Of a DNA stretch of 7,327 nucleotides, positions 1 to 6,452 are shown piece by piece. The position numbers and the translations under genes were made by a program. Origin of the DNA: Candidatus Segatella violae (GTDB taxonomy: Bacteria; Bacteroidota; Bacteroidia; Bacteroidales; Bacteroidaceae); NCBI GenBank assembly GCA_002440225.1, contig DJSH01000067.1, positions 1 through 7,327 of the forward strand, in the 5' to 3' direction. A model generated the notes under the pieces. It did not search any database and was not told where the DNA came from. It saw only the letters and a list, made by a program, of their open reading frames with translations. The stretch's first letter is position 1. Each line of letters starts with the position of its first letter.

Positions 1-366
1 GCCATGCCTATTTTGCTCGTTCTATTATTAATAGGTGTAGTAGGGGTATTGTGGGGAATATTTTGGTCTGCAAAAGCAGTCAACTATCGCCGAGGCATTT
101 GGTTTACGGGTGCAGGAACCATCCTCACAGTCTTGGTACTCTTCCTGATAGCTGGTTGGAACCATACCGCCTACTACCCTTCCAATGCCGACCTACAGTG
201 CTCGCTCACCATCGCCAACAGTTGCAGTAGCGAGTTCACGCTTCGCACGATGGCAATAGTATCCGTACTCATCCCATTCGTACTTGCCTACATCGTATAT
301 GCTTGGCGCTCCATCGACAAGCGTCGCATCACGACCGAAGAAATCGAAAAAGAAGAGGCTTACTAA
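1..366 (+). CDS. cydB: Cytochrome bd ubiquinol oxidase subunit II, C-terminal fragment (5' end outside window)
   Basis: This is the tail of CydB, the structural partner of CydA in the membrane quinol oxidase that reduces oxygen to water at low oxygen tension. The reading frame is open from base 1, so the gene starts upstream; the ATG at 4 is probably internal. About 121 residues are visible, roughly the last third of a normal CydB (about 340-380 aa). They contain three hydrophobic segments: about 2-21, 36-52 and 82-101, numbered from the ATG at 4. Family-typical C-terminal features are GIWFTGAGTILT, the YYPS segment followed by SLTIANSCSSEFTL, and the final helix ending PFVLAYIVYAWRSI. A short charged tail (KRRITTEEIEKEEAY) faces the cytoplasm. 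cydA would be expected just upstream but is not visible. The assignment rests on recalled family similarity in the C-terminal region. Confidence 0.85.
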   Translation, partial: AMPILLVLLLIGVVGVLWGIFWSAKAVNYRRGIWFTGAGTILTVLVLFLIAGWNHTAYYPSNADLQCSLTIANSCSSEFTLRTMAIVSVLIPFVLAYIVYAWRSIDKRRITTEEIEKEEAY

Positions 367-472
367 GAGACTGTCAGCAACAAGCAAAGGGCTAAAGCAT
401 GTCTGATTCGCTTGTCCATATTACTGATTTATTTATTCAATTTCCTGTTTTTGATGAGATTTAAACTTACCC

Positions 473-505
473 TTTCCCCTATCTCATAAAAAAGCAGTAA
501 CTTTG
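473..505 (+). promoter_or_regulatory. Putative Bacteroidota-type promoter for the MATE gene
   Basis: TAACTTTG at 498-505 fits the TAnnTTTG -7 consensus exactly and lies 22 nt before the ATG at 528. The -33 element is weak: the nearest candidate is TTTC at 473-476, 21 nt upstream of the -7 box. The preceding 367-470 stretch is non-coding and holds no convincing terminator for cydB; only weak short inverted repeats are visible there. Confidence 0.65.
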
Positions 506-527
506 CAGCCGAAAAAGAAATAGTAAG

Positions 528-1898
528 ATGGATAATTCAAAATCAAAGAATCAAATCGATATGCTTCATGGCCCTTTGCTTATGAAGATCATCATGTTCA
601 CCTTGCCATTGGCGGCAAGTAGCATTCTGCAACAGTTGTTCAACTCAGTGGATGTGGCGGTCGTAGGTCGCTTCGCCAGCAGTCAGGCTTTGGCGGCAGT
701 GGGAGCCAACACGCCAGTCATCAGCCTCCTCATCAACCTCTTCATGGGTGTGTCGATGGGAGCCAACGTCATCATCTCCAACCATATCGGACAAAACGAC
801 AAGCGAAGCATCCGTGATGCCGTAGGCACCGTGGGCATCACAGCCATCGCCAGCGGATTGTTTCTGATGGTGATAGGATTGGCATTGGCTCGCCCTATCC
901 TCACGGCGATGAATACACCAGCCGATGTGCTCGACATGGCAGTCACCTATCTTCGCATCTATTTCCTGGGAATCCCATTCTTCATGATATTCGACTTCGG
1001 TTCGGCGATACTCCGAAGCATGGGCGACACGCGCCGACCGCTCTATATATTGGTGGCAGCAGGCATCGTCAACACGATACTCAACCTGGTGTTCGTCATC
1101 TGTTTCCACATGAGTGTGGCAGGAGTCGCCATCGCCACCTCCATCGCCAATGCGGTGAGTGCCAGCCTTATCATCTATCTCCTACTACACGAGAAAGAGC
1201 CACTTCGTCTGCATCCTAAGCGGATGAAGGTGGAATGGAGGGAATTAAAACGTATGCTCCAGATAGGTGTGCCAGCCGGATTGCAGGGCATGGTGTTCTC
1301 CTTCTCCAATGTGGTGGTGCAGACCGCCATCAATGGGTATGGCTATGGTGCGATAGCAGGTTCGGCAGCCGCCCTCAACTTCGAATTCTATAGTTATTTC
1401 TTCATCGGAGCCTTCAATGGAGCCGCCATCACCTTCATCGGTCAGAACTATGGAGCTGGAAAGCTCGACCGAGTGAACCGCATCTTCTGGATTTGCATGG
1501 GGATGGGAGCCTTGACCTGTGCCCTCTGCAACTGGGGCTTCACTTGGCAGGACGATTTCTTCCTGAGTCTCTTCACGAGCGATCCACAAGTAGTGGCTTT
1601 TGGAAAGCTCAGGATGCACAATGCCCTCATTTTCCAATTCATCGCAGCCAGCTATGAGATTTCAGCCTCGGCGATGCGAGGCATGGGCAAGTCGATGGCA
1701 CCTACCCTCATCACCATCTTCGGAACCTGTGTATTACGAATGATTTGGGTATTCGCCATCCTTCCTCATTGCAATGACTTCCTGCATCTCGTCTGGGTAT
1801 ATCCAGTCTCATGGGCATTCACGGGCGTGCTGATGCTCATCCTTTACTATGCCAATTGGAAAAAAGTGAAGCGAGGATTTGCACATGTCGTAGAATAA
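528..1898 (+). CDS. MATE family efflux transporter (DinF/NorM-like)
   Basis: This is a multidrug and toxic compound extrusion protein, an inner-membrane antiporter that exports cationic or other small molecules using an Na+ or H+ gradient. At 456 residues it has normal family length and appears intact. Two homologous six-helix bundles are visible, about residues 15-220 and 240-445, joined by a basic cytoplasmic linker (about 221-245, HEKEPLRLHPKRMK). The N-terminal signature DMLHGPLLMKIIMFTLPLAA (11-30) leads into LQQLFNSVDVAVVGRF (34-49), and GVSMGANVIISNHIGQ (74-89) follows. The second bundle repeats this pattern in IGVPAGLQGMVFSFSN (246-261) and FNGAAITFIGQNYGAGK (296-312). The ATG at 528 follows an A-rich leader and a -7 box, and starts right before the conserved N-terminus. 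It is a single-gene unit between its own promoter and the hairpin at 1902. The substrate cannot be told from sequence, and there is no adjacent regulator gene of a MarR/TetR type. Confidence 0.93.
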   Translation: MDNSKSKNQIDMLHGPLLMKIIMFTLPLAASSILQQLFNSVDVAVVGRFASSQALAAVGANTPVISLLINLFMGVSMGANVIISNHIGQNDKRSIRDAVGTVGITAIASGLFLMVIGLALARPILTAMNTPADVLDMAVTYLRIYFLGIPFFMIFDFGSAILRSMGDTRRPLYILVAAGIVNTILNLVFVICFHMSVAGVAIATSIANAVSASLIIYLLLHEKEPLRLHPKRMKVEWRELKRMLQIGVPAGLQGMVFSFSNVVVQTAINGYGYGAIAGSAAALNFEFYSYFFIGAFNGAAITFIGQNYGAGKLDRVNRIFWICMGMGALTCALCNWGFTWQDDFFLSLFTSDPQVVAFGKLRMHNALIFQFIAASYEISASAMRGMGKSMAPTLITIFGTCVLRMIWVFAILPHCNDFLHLVWVYPVSWAFTGVLMLILYYANWKKVKRGFAHVVE

Positions 1899-1901
1899 GA
1901 C

Positions 1902-1942
1902 AATAAGGGCAAACGATATAAATGAAATCGTTTGCCCTTATT
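1902..1942. terminator. Bidirectional intrinsic terminator between convergent genes
   Basis: A perfect 16-bp inverted repeat, with arms at 1902-1917 and 1927-1942 and a 9-nt loop, fills nearly all of the 44-nt gap between the MATE stop codon (ends 1898) and the response-regulator stop codon (minus strand, ends at 1943). The stem contains AAGGGCAAACGAT. On the plus strand the descending arm runs into TTATTTTAT, and A/T-rich ends also give a U-rich 3' side on the minus strand. It should terminate both transcripts. Confidence 0.9.
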
Positions 1943-2632
1943 TTATGAGAGAACTTTCAACAGATAACCTTTCTTTTTCAGCGACTCAATCTTGACGCTG
2001 GCATCGTGCTGCAAAGCATGGCGAAGATATGTTATCTGTACATTCACCGCCAGGGAGTTGGCATAAGAGACTGTTCCCCAAACCGTCTCTTGTATCAAAT
2101 CCTTGCTCACCACCTGCCCAATGTTCTTCGCCAACAATCGAAGGATGTCGGCTTGGCGGCTCGTGATAAGCACACGAGAGGCACGGGTGCGAAGTTCATT
2201 ATTGTTATAAGTAAAGGTGGTCTCGCCGAAGTGATAGACCTCCTCTTCTACGGTATCTTGAACATTTAAGGCGAATCGCTCCTCAATCCTTGCCAAGAGT
2301 TCCTCTGGATAGAAAGGTTTGGCGAGGTAATCGTTCGCCTTTAGAGAAAAGCCTTTCAGACGGTCGTTCTTCTCCGTACGGTCGGTAAGGAAGAAGATGA
2401 GCACCTTGGAGTCGATGGCACGAATATGTTCTGCCACCTCATAGCCATCCATCTCAGGCATATTGATGTCGAGGAGAACCAAGTCGGGCTTCACTTCCGA
2501 GAACTGCTCCCAGGCTTTCTTGCCATTGCCGGCGTAAGTCACCTCATACCCATGTTGCTCCAAGAATCGCTTGAGCAACATGGAATATTTCAAGTCATCG
2601 TCTGCAAAAAGTATCTTTATCGTTTTATTCAT
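1943..2632 (-). CDS. OmpR-family response regulator transcription factor
   Basis: This is the cytoplasmic DNA-binding output protein of a two-component system, 229 residues, the usual OmpR/PhoB length. The receiver domain (about 5-120) shows the acidic cluster D11-D12-D13, the phospho-acceptor D55 within LVLLDINMPEMDGYE, the switch threonine T83 in FFLTD, and K105 in the YLAKPF motif, so all catalytic residues are present. A linker (about 121-135) leads to a C-terminal winged-helix domain (about 136-229). This includes the recognition region VWGTVSYANSLAVNVQITYL and ends in the hairpin IESLKKKGYLL. Its ATG overlaps the stop of the upstream kinase by 4 bp (ATGA on the minus strand), implying translational coupling and a cognate pair. 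The architecture resembles Bacteroides RprY-type regulators, but orthology to RprY is not claimed. The candidate target is the tandem repeat at 4148-4164. Confidence 0.95.
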   Translation of the reverse strand: MNKTIKILFADDDLKYSMLLKRFLEQHGYEVTYAGNGKKAWEQFSEVKPDLVLLDINMPEMDGYEVAEHIRAIDSKVLIFFLTDRTEKNDRLKGFSLKANDYLAKPFYPEELLARIEERFALNVQDTVEEEVYHFGETTFTYNNNELRTRASRVLITSRQADILRLLAKNIGQVVSKDLIQETVWGTVSYANSLAVNVQITYLRHALQHDASVKIESLKKKGYLLKVLS

Positions 2633-4026
2633 CTTTCTAAATTTTGTGGAATCACGATTGTAATCTTGGTGCCTTTCCCCACTTCGCTCTGCAAAGTTCT
2701 CCTACCACCATGTGCCTTGACTATCATTTCCACGAAACTCAGTCCAAGACCAATGCCCGGCTGCATCATGTTGGGATAGGCGTTGCTACGATAGAATTTC
2801 GTCCACACCTTCGATTGTTCTTCGGGCGATATTCCTATGCCATTGTCGGATACCGAGATGGCAACCTCGCCTTCTGCCGTATCTTGGCAAGTGATGGAGA
2901 TATTCACGATGTCGCCAGAATACTTCACGGCATTCTCCAACAGGTTGCTGACCACATTCTGCAACTGTTCCCTATCACCTCGCATCTTGTCGGAGCTTCG
3001 CTGATAGCAGAGCGAAACATTCACCTCCTTCTGCTTGTTCTTTTGGAATACATCGGCGAGATGCGAAAGCATAGCGCGAATATCGAACTCTGAGATATGG
3101 AGCGGGATATGCTCCTCGGCTCTTATCACCTCGCGAAGTTTGTTGAGATAAGCGGTCAGATTGTCACTTTCCTCCCTTACGGTCTCAGCAATCACATCAT
3201 CATTCAATACCGACACACACATTTTCAAGGTTTGCACCGGTCGCTTCAACTCATGAATCATCGTATGCACAAAGTCGCCTCTCATCTTATCCACCTTCTT
3301 CTGTAGAAGCATCACTTTGATGAGATAGGCAAAACTCAGCAGAAGCAGGAGGGTAACAACTATGCTGCCAATGATTTGCCACACCATGCCTCGCAATATC
3401 GGTTGCACCGACACGTTCATCCTTACTTGCATCGACTGGTACTCGATAGGATTGAAAGGCACCTCCACCACCATCTCATGATGAAAGAGAGAAGTTGGTT
3501 CAACGATTCTCGTCACCCAAAGTCGCTTTTGAGATTGCTTGATCTGAGCCTCAACAAACTCATCGCCCAATGCTTGCTTCATAAAACGCTCAAAATGATT
3601 TCTATCAAAGCGAATCATTTGGAACGTGACATAAGTATTCAGACAGTCGTCCGAGTTTTGAACATCAGTCTCTCGGAGATCGAAGGTGTCCCTCTGTTCT
3701 ATCACCCTTTGGGAGGCAGACTTCATCATGACCACTCCATTCACTATCGTATCAGTACCTTCGGGTGAGCAAATGGTAGTTATCGGCTTTTTGATATCAC
3801 AGAAATATCCCGACACGACATAGCCGATATGAGACTGGTTGCGAACGGAATCGCCCAAATGTTGCAAATAAGCAATCACGGCATTCTCCGCTCTCTCCAT
3901 ATTCTCCTTCTCCTTCTCTCCCATCGAGTAAGAGGTCGTGTTGTAGAGCCAATAGCCTTGGAGCGCTATCAGCAGGAAGGAGGAGAGGATGGTCAACATC
4001 CATACATTTTTTATTCTCTGGTTCAT
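2629..4026 (-). CDS. Membrane-bound sensor histidine kinase, HAMP-less, cognate to the adjacent regulator
   Basis: This kinase autophosphorylates in response to an envelope signal and passes the phosphate to the regulator encoded directly downstream. From the start chosen here it has 465 residues. TM1 spans about 8-28, a periplasmic sensor of about 185 residues follows (30-216), and TM2 spans about 217-240. There is no room for a HAMP domain: the H-box MIHELKRPVQTLKM, with phospho-acceptor H258, begins only about 15 residues after TM2. The HATPase domain (about 345-462) has an N-box (NVVSNLLENAVKYS, N365), G1 box (SDNGIGIS, D394), F-box (TKFYRS) and G2 box (PGIGLGLS), all intact. I recognise no named family in the sensor region; it holds three cysteines (C76, C86, C128). 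An in-frame ATG at 4113 would add 29 hydrophilic residues, but it lies upstream of the likely -7 box at 4091-4098. I prefer the ATG at 4026, which opens directly into TM1 after an A-rich leader. Confidence 0.93.
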   Translation of the reverse strand: MNQRIKNVWMLTILSSFLLIALQGYWLYNTTSYSMGEKEKENMERAENAVIAYLQHLGDSVRNQSHIGYVVSGYFCDIKKPITTICSPEGTDTIVNGVVMMKSASQRVIEQRDTFDLRETDVQNSDDCLNTYVTFQMIRFDRNHFERFMKQALGDEFVEAQIKQSQKRLWVTRIVEPTSLFHHEMVVEVPFNPIEYQSMQVRMNVSVQPILRGMVWQIIGSIVVTLLLLLSFAYLIKVMLLQKKVDKMRGDFVHTMIHELKRPVQTLKMCVSVLNDDVIAETVREESDNLTAYLNKLREVIRAEEHIPLHISEFDIRAMLSHLADVFQKNKQKEVNVSLCYQRSSDKMRGDREQLQNVVSNLLENAVKYSGDIVNISITCQDTAEGEVAISVSDNGIGISPEEQSKVWTKFYRSNAYPNMMQPGIGLGLSFVEMIVKAHGGRRTLQSEVGKGTKITIVIPQNLER

Positions 4027-4090
4027 ATTTTCAATCTTGTTTTTGAGTCTTTGGGAAAGACAAGCATGATGCTCATCATTTAATTGGATG

Positions 4091-4098
4091 CAAAGGTA
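4091..4098 (-). promoter_or_regulatory. Putative -7 promoter element of the kinase-regulator operon
   Basis: Read on the minus strand, 4098-4091 is TACCTTTG followed by C, an exact TAnnTTTG -7 box. It would give a leader of roughly 55-60 nt before the kinase ATG at 4026. The expected -33 position (minus strand 4121-4118) reads TATT, only a partial match to TTTG, so the promoter may be weak or activator-assisted. Its position inside the longer version of the kinase reading frame argues against the upstream start at 4113. Confidence 0.6.
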
Positions 4099-4147
4099 CG
4101 GAGTTTTCCCCATATATAATAAGGTATTGCCTGATAATTTCGCCAGC

Positions 4148-4164
4148 GTAATGTTTCAGTAATG
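4148..4164 (+). promoter_or_regulatory. Candidate tandem operator for the OmpR-type regulator
   Basis: Two identical hexamers, GTAATG at 4148-4153 and GTAATG at 4159-4164, are separated by TTTCA, giving an 11-bp repeat period. OmpR/PhoB-family regulators typically bind as head-to-tail dimers to direct repeats of about 11 bp (general family knowledge). The site is between the divergent kinase and outer membrane protein genes. It lies about 31 bp upstream of the -7 box at 4195, a suitable place for an activator. Binding is inferred, not shown. Confidence 0.45.
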
Positions 4165-4194
4165 ATTATTCTCTATTTTACGGCAAAAAAGCTG

Positions 4195-4202
4195 TTCCTT
4201 TG
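4195..4202 (+). promoter_or_regulatory. Putative -7 promoter element of the outer membrane protein gene
   Basis: TTCCTTTG at 4195-4202 (followed by CAAG) resembles the TAnnTTTG -7 box with one mismatch at the second base, and lies 31 nt before the ATG at 4234. The -33 position (4172-4175) reads TCTA and does not match TTTG. A poor -33 box below a tandem repeat is the pattern expected of an activator-dependent promoter. Confidence 0.45.
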
Positions 4203-4233
4203 CAAGCGAATTACAAAAATAGACAAATAAGAC

Positions 4234-6351
4234 ATGAAGAAAGAAACGATATTACTGGCGATGCTCGCCACAGCAACAATGGCTTCGGCTCAAAAGGAAG
4301 AGAGCGGTTCCACCCAGACAGCCGATTCACTCCTAACCACTTGGCAGGATTCCATACAAGCGGTTACGGTGACAGGTCATCGCCCGATGTACAAGATGAA
4401 GGACGGTGCCTTGATTACTCACGTCCGCAACACTCCCTTGGCTAAGGAACCCACATGGGAAGACATTCTGAAGCACATCCCAGGCATGAAGCAATCGCAA
4501 GATGGAACCTTCGAGGTCAGCGGACTGGGCGCACCGACCATCTATCTCAACGACAAGAAGGCGACCTCCGCCGAACTCTCGCACCTCGACATCAAACAAA
4601 TAGAGGACATCGAACTCATCACCACTCCTGGTGCACTATACGATGCCACCACAGGTGCTGTACTGCGGATAGTGATGCGAAGAAGAGACGAGGGAATCTT
4701 CGGCAAAGTACAAGCATACGACAAACTGAGCGAAGTGAACACCACCAACGAAGACATCACACTCGGCTATACCAACCAGAAGTTTTCTATCTCAGGTTTC
4801 TATGGATACCAAGACGACCGATATAACGTACACCAGCCACAAGAAGCCATTGTAAGAGCTACAGATGGCGAATATCTCTTTGGTGCCAATCGCTTGGGCA
4901 AGAACAAGGCATACGCCAACGCCTCGGAAATCAACTTCGACTGGCTGCTTGGCAAACAGCATGAGATAGGAGCGCAATGGGAAGGATTGTGGCTCAGTGG
5001 TGGCAGAAGCGAGAAGCAAAGCCAATATTATCACAATCCAGGGGAAGACATGAAATACTTTGATGCGGAAAGTCAGCAGTGGGCACATTCTCGACAAAAC
5101 CACTTCAACCTCTTCCACCTCGGCAAATGGTCTCCATCACTGTCCTCCCAACTCTATCTCGACTATGTGAAGAATACGGATAACGATACTCAACCTATCG
5201 ACGAAACGGAAGGCGATGAGAAGCGAACAACCCTCAACAGCTCGCATACCAACTATGACATCTATAGTGCAAGACTCAACATAAAGCTACTCTTGGGCAA
5301 GCAGCATGCCATCAACTATGGAGGAGAATGGAGCCTCACCGATGGAAAGGGAAACACCAGCAGTTCTTCCGATAAACTTGGCACGACGGAATACAAGAAC
5401 CACGACACCAAGGCAGCCGTCTTCTTGCAATACCAAGGTTCGGCGGGCAAGTGGACATGGTCGGCTGGCATCCGATACGAGCATCTTACCTCTCGCTATA
5501 CCAATCTGCTCGATGCAAAAAGCAATATGAGTTGCACCTACGACCAGTGGTTCCCTTCGTTCAGCATCAGTATCAACGAGGCTTCATGGCACCATTCACT
5601 CAACTTCCGCACGACGACCTCACGCCCATCGTTCAGTCAACTGAGTGGCAACATCTACTATATCTCTCGCTATCAGTATCAGATAAGCAACCCGAAGTTA
5701 CAGGCTTACAATACCTATCGCCTCACCTACTCCGCACAATGGAAAGATTTCTATGGTATGCTGAGATACACATACATCGACCGCCCCATTATGTACATAC
5801 AAGAAGTACCTGAGGATAAACCTGTTAGATACGTCAGTACATTCATAAACTATGGTAAGCAACAGCGACTCTTCGCTTATCTAAACTGGGGACATACCTT
5901 CGGAATCTGGCGACCAAACATCAGCCTTAGCACGACTTATCAGCTTTTCAAGGTAGATGACCAAGGCGAACACATCAACTACAATGGTCTTTCGTGGGAT
6001 GCCTCGATTGACAATTACTTCACCTTGCCTCATGGATACCAACTCTCCTTGTCTTACTTATTCGAGGACAGAGGCAAGAATGGCAGAACCAGCTTTCGTC
6101 CCGACCAGAACTGGAGTATCGGTGCCAACAAGTCGTTCTTAGGAGACAGACTGCAAGTTGCCATCTCTGCCACCGACCTCTTCCACCAGTTCATCTTCCA
6201 TGAGAAGATTCACCAACACTCAGTAGATTTCTCGCAGACCGAAGACTACAAGCTGTGGAATTACAAATTGACTATTACATGGAAGTTTAATAAGCGAACA
6301 GGTCGCTACCATGGAGAAAACAGTGCACAAGAGGAATTGAACAGACTGTGA
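4234..6351 (+). CDS. TonB-dependent outer membrane beta-barrel protein (OMP_b-brl_3 type)
   Basis: This 705-residue protein looks like an outer membrane receptor/transporter energised by TonB, though its ligand is unknown. A signal peptide (1-19) ends at a good signal peptidase I site, ASA before Q20. A short linker carries a TonB-box-like segment (QAVTVTG, 42-48). A plug domain (about 50-152) follows, with the typical segments WEDILKHIPGM, APTIYLNDKK and IEDIELITTPGALYDATTGAVLRI. The rest (about 155-685) is alternating amphipathic, aromatic-rich beta strands of a large barrel. The last strand (YKLTITWKF) is followed by a polar 20-residue tail ending ELNRL, which I recall as common in this family. 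The N-terminal carboxypeptidase-regulatory-like domain that many Bacteroidota relatives carry is absent. No SusD-like lipoprotein gene follows; instead a terminator closes the unit, so this is not a SusCD polysaccharide locus. It is divergent from a two-component operon that probably regulates it. Confidence 0.9.
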   Translation: MKKETILLAMLATATMASAQKEESGSTQTADSLLTTWQDSIQAVTVTGHRPMYKMKDGALITHVRNTPLAKEPTWEDILKHIPGMKQSQDGTFEVSGLGAPTIYLNDKKATSAELSHLDIKQIEDIELITTPGALYDATTGAVLRIVMRRRDEGIFGKVQAYDKLSEVNTTNEDITLGYTNQKFSISGFYGYQDDRYNVHQPQEAIVRATDGEYLFGANRLGKNKAYANASEINFDWLLGKQHEIGAQWEGLWLSGGRSEKQSQYYHNPGEDMKYFDAESQQWAHSRQNHFNLFHLGKWSPSLSSQLYLDYVKNTDNDTQPIDETEGDEKRTTLNSSHTNYDIYSARLNIKLLLGKQHAINYGGEWSLTDGKGNTSSSSDKLGTTEYKNHDTKAAVFLQYQGSAGKWTWSAGIRYEHLTSRYTNLLDAKSNMSCTYDQWFPSFSISINEASWHHSLNFRTTTSRPSFSQLSGNIYYISRYQYQISNPKLQAYNTYRLTYSAQWKDFYGMLRYTYIDRPIMYIQEVPEDKPVRYVSTFINYGKQQRLFAYLNWGHTFGIWRPNISLSTTYQLFKVDDQGEHINYNGLSWDASIDNYFTLPHGYQLSLSYLFEDRGKNGRTSFRPDQNWSIGANKSFLGDRLQVAISATDLFHQFIFHEKIHQHSVDFSQTEDYKLWNYKLTITWKFNKRTGRYHGENSAQEELNRL

Positions 6352-6368
6352 TATAAGTGTATTTAGAT

Positions 6369-6408
6369 AGACATGACAAAATAATTCTTTTTTTATTTTG
6401 TCATGTCT
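6369..6408 (+). terminator. Intrinsic terminator downstream of the outer membrane protein gene
   Basis: A perfect 16-bp stem (6369-6384 with 6393-6408), with an 8-nt loop that is mostly T, starts 17 nt after the stop codon at 6351. It contains GACATGACAAAATA and its complement and is followed by TCTTTTTAT. The flanking A/T pairs and the T-rich 3' side fit a factor-independent terminator. Its descending arm includes the -33 box of the next gene. Confidence 0.88.
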
Positions 6409-6427
6409 TCTTTTTATCTTATCTTTG
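6397..6427 (+). promoter_or_regulatory. Consensus Bacteroidota promoter for the flavoprotein gene
   Basis: TTTG at 6397-6400 and TATCTTTG at 6420-6427 are separated by exactly 19 nt, a full match to the TTTG-N19-TAnnTTTG consensus of the Bacteroidota primary sigma factor. The start of transcription would fall near 6433, giving a leader of only about 20 nt before the ATG at 6453. This is the best promoter in the window. Confidence 0.82.
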
Positions 6428-6452
6428 CACCCTAATCATCAACGTAGCATAC

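Noticed and set aside
380..415. Possible cydB terminator (ACAAGC with GCTTGT)
   Set aside because: The stem is 6 bp with a 24-nt loop and no T tract, too weak to call.
454..487. Inverted repeat ATGAGAT (454-460) and ATCTCAT (481-487) upstream of the MATE promoter, possible operator or hairpin
   Set aside because: The arms are only 7 bp with a 20-nt A/T-rich spacer, which is within what chance gives in such sequence. It is followed by A residues, not T, so it is not a plus-strand terminator, and no regulator gene is adjacent.
645..1109. Long minus-strand open frame opposite the MATE gene (154 codons)
   Set aside because: Its translation is rich in His, Glu and Asp with no domain-like pattern, and it is the antisense shadow of a clearly conserved transporter frame. 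The same holds for the frames opposite 1245-1637.
3376..3768. Plus-strand open frame of 130 codons opposite the kinase sensor region, a possible antisense gene
   Set aside because: It is His/Leu-rich with no recognisable domain and no promoter in front. The kinase frame on the other strand explains the sequence.
1943..4026. Naming the pair rprY and rprX
   Set aside because: The architecture is similar to the Bacteroides RprXY pair, but the kinase H-box and receiver sequence look divergent and I cannot run an alignment, so no symbol is assigned.
4200..4445. Plus-strand frame of 81 codons overlapping the start of the barrel gene
   Set aside because: It is out of frame with the barrel gene, whose signal peptide and plug motifs are convincing. 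The alternative translation is low-complexity polar sequence.
4234..6351. Reading the barrel protein as SusC in a polysaccharide utilisation locus
   Set aside because: It is about 700 residues rather than about 1000, lacks the SusC N-terminal domain, and has no SusD or glycoside hydrolase gene beside it.
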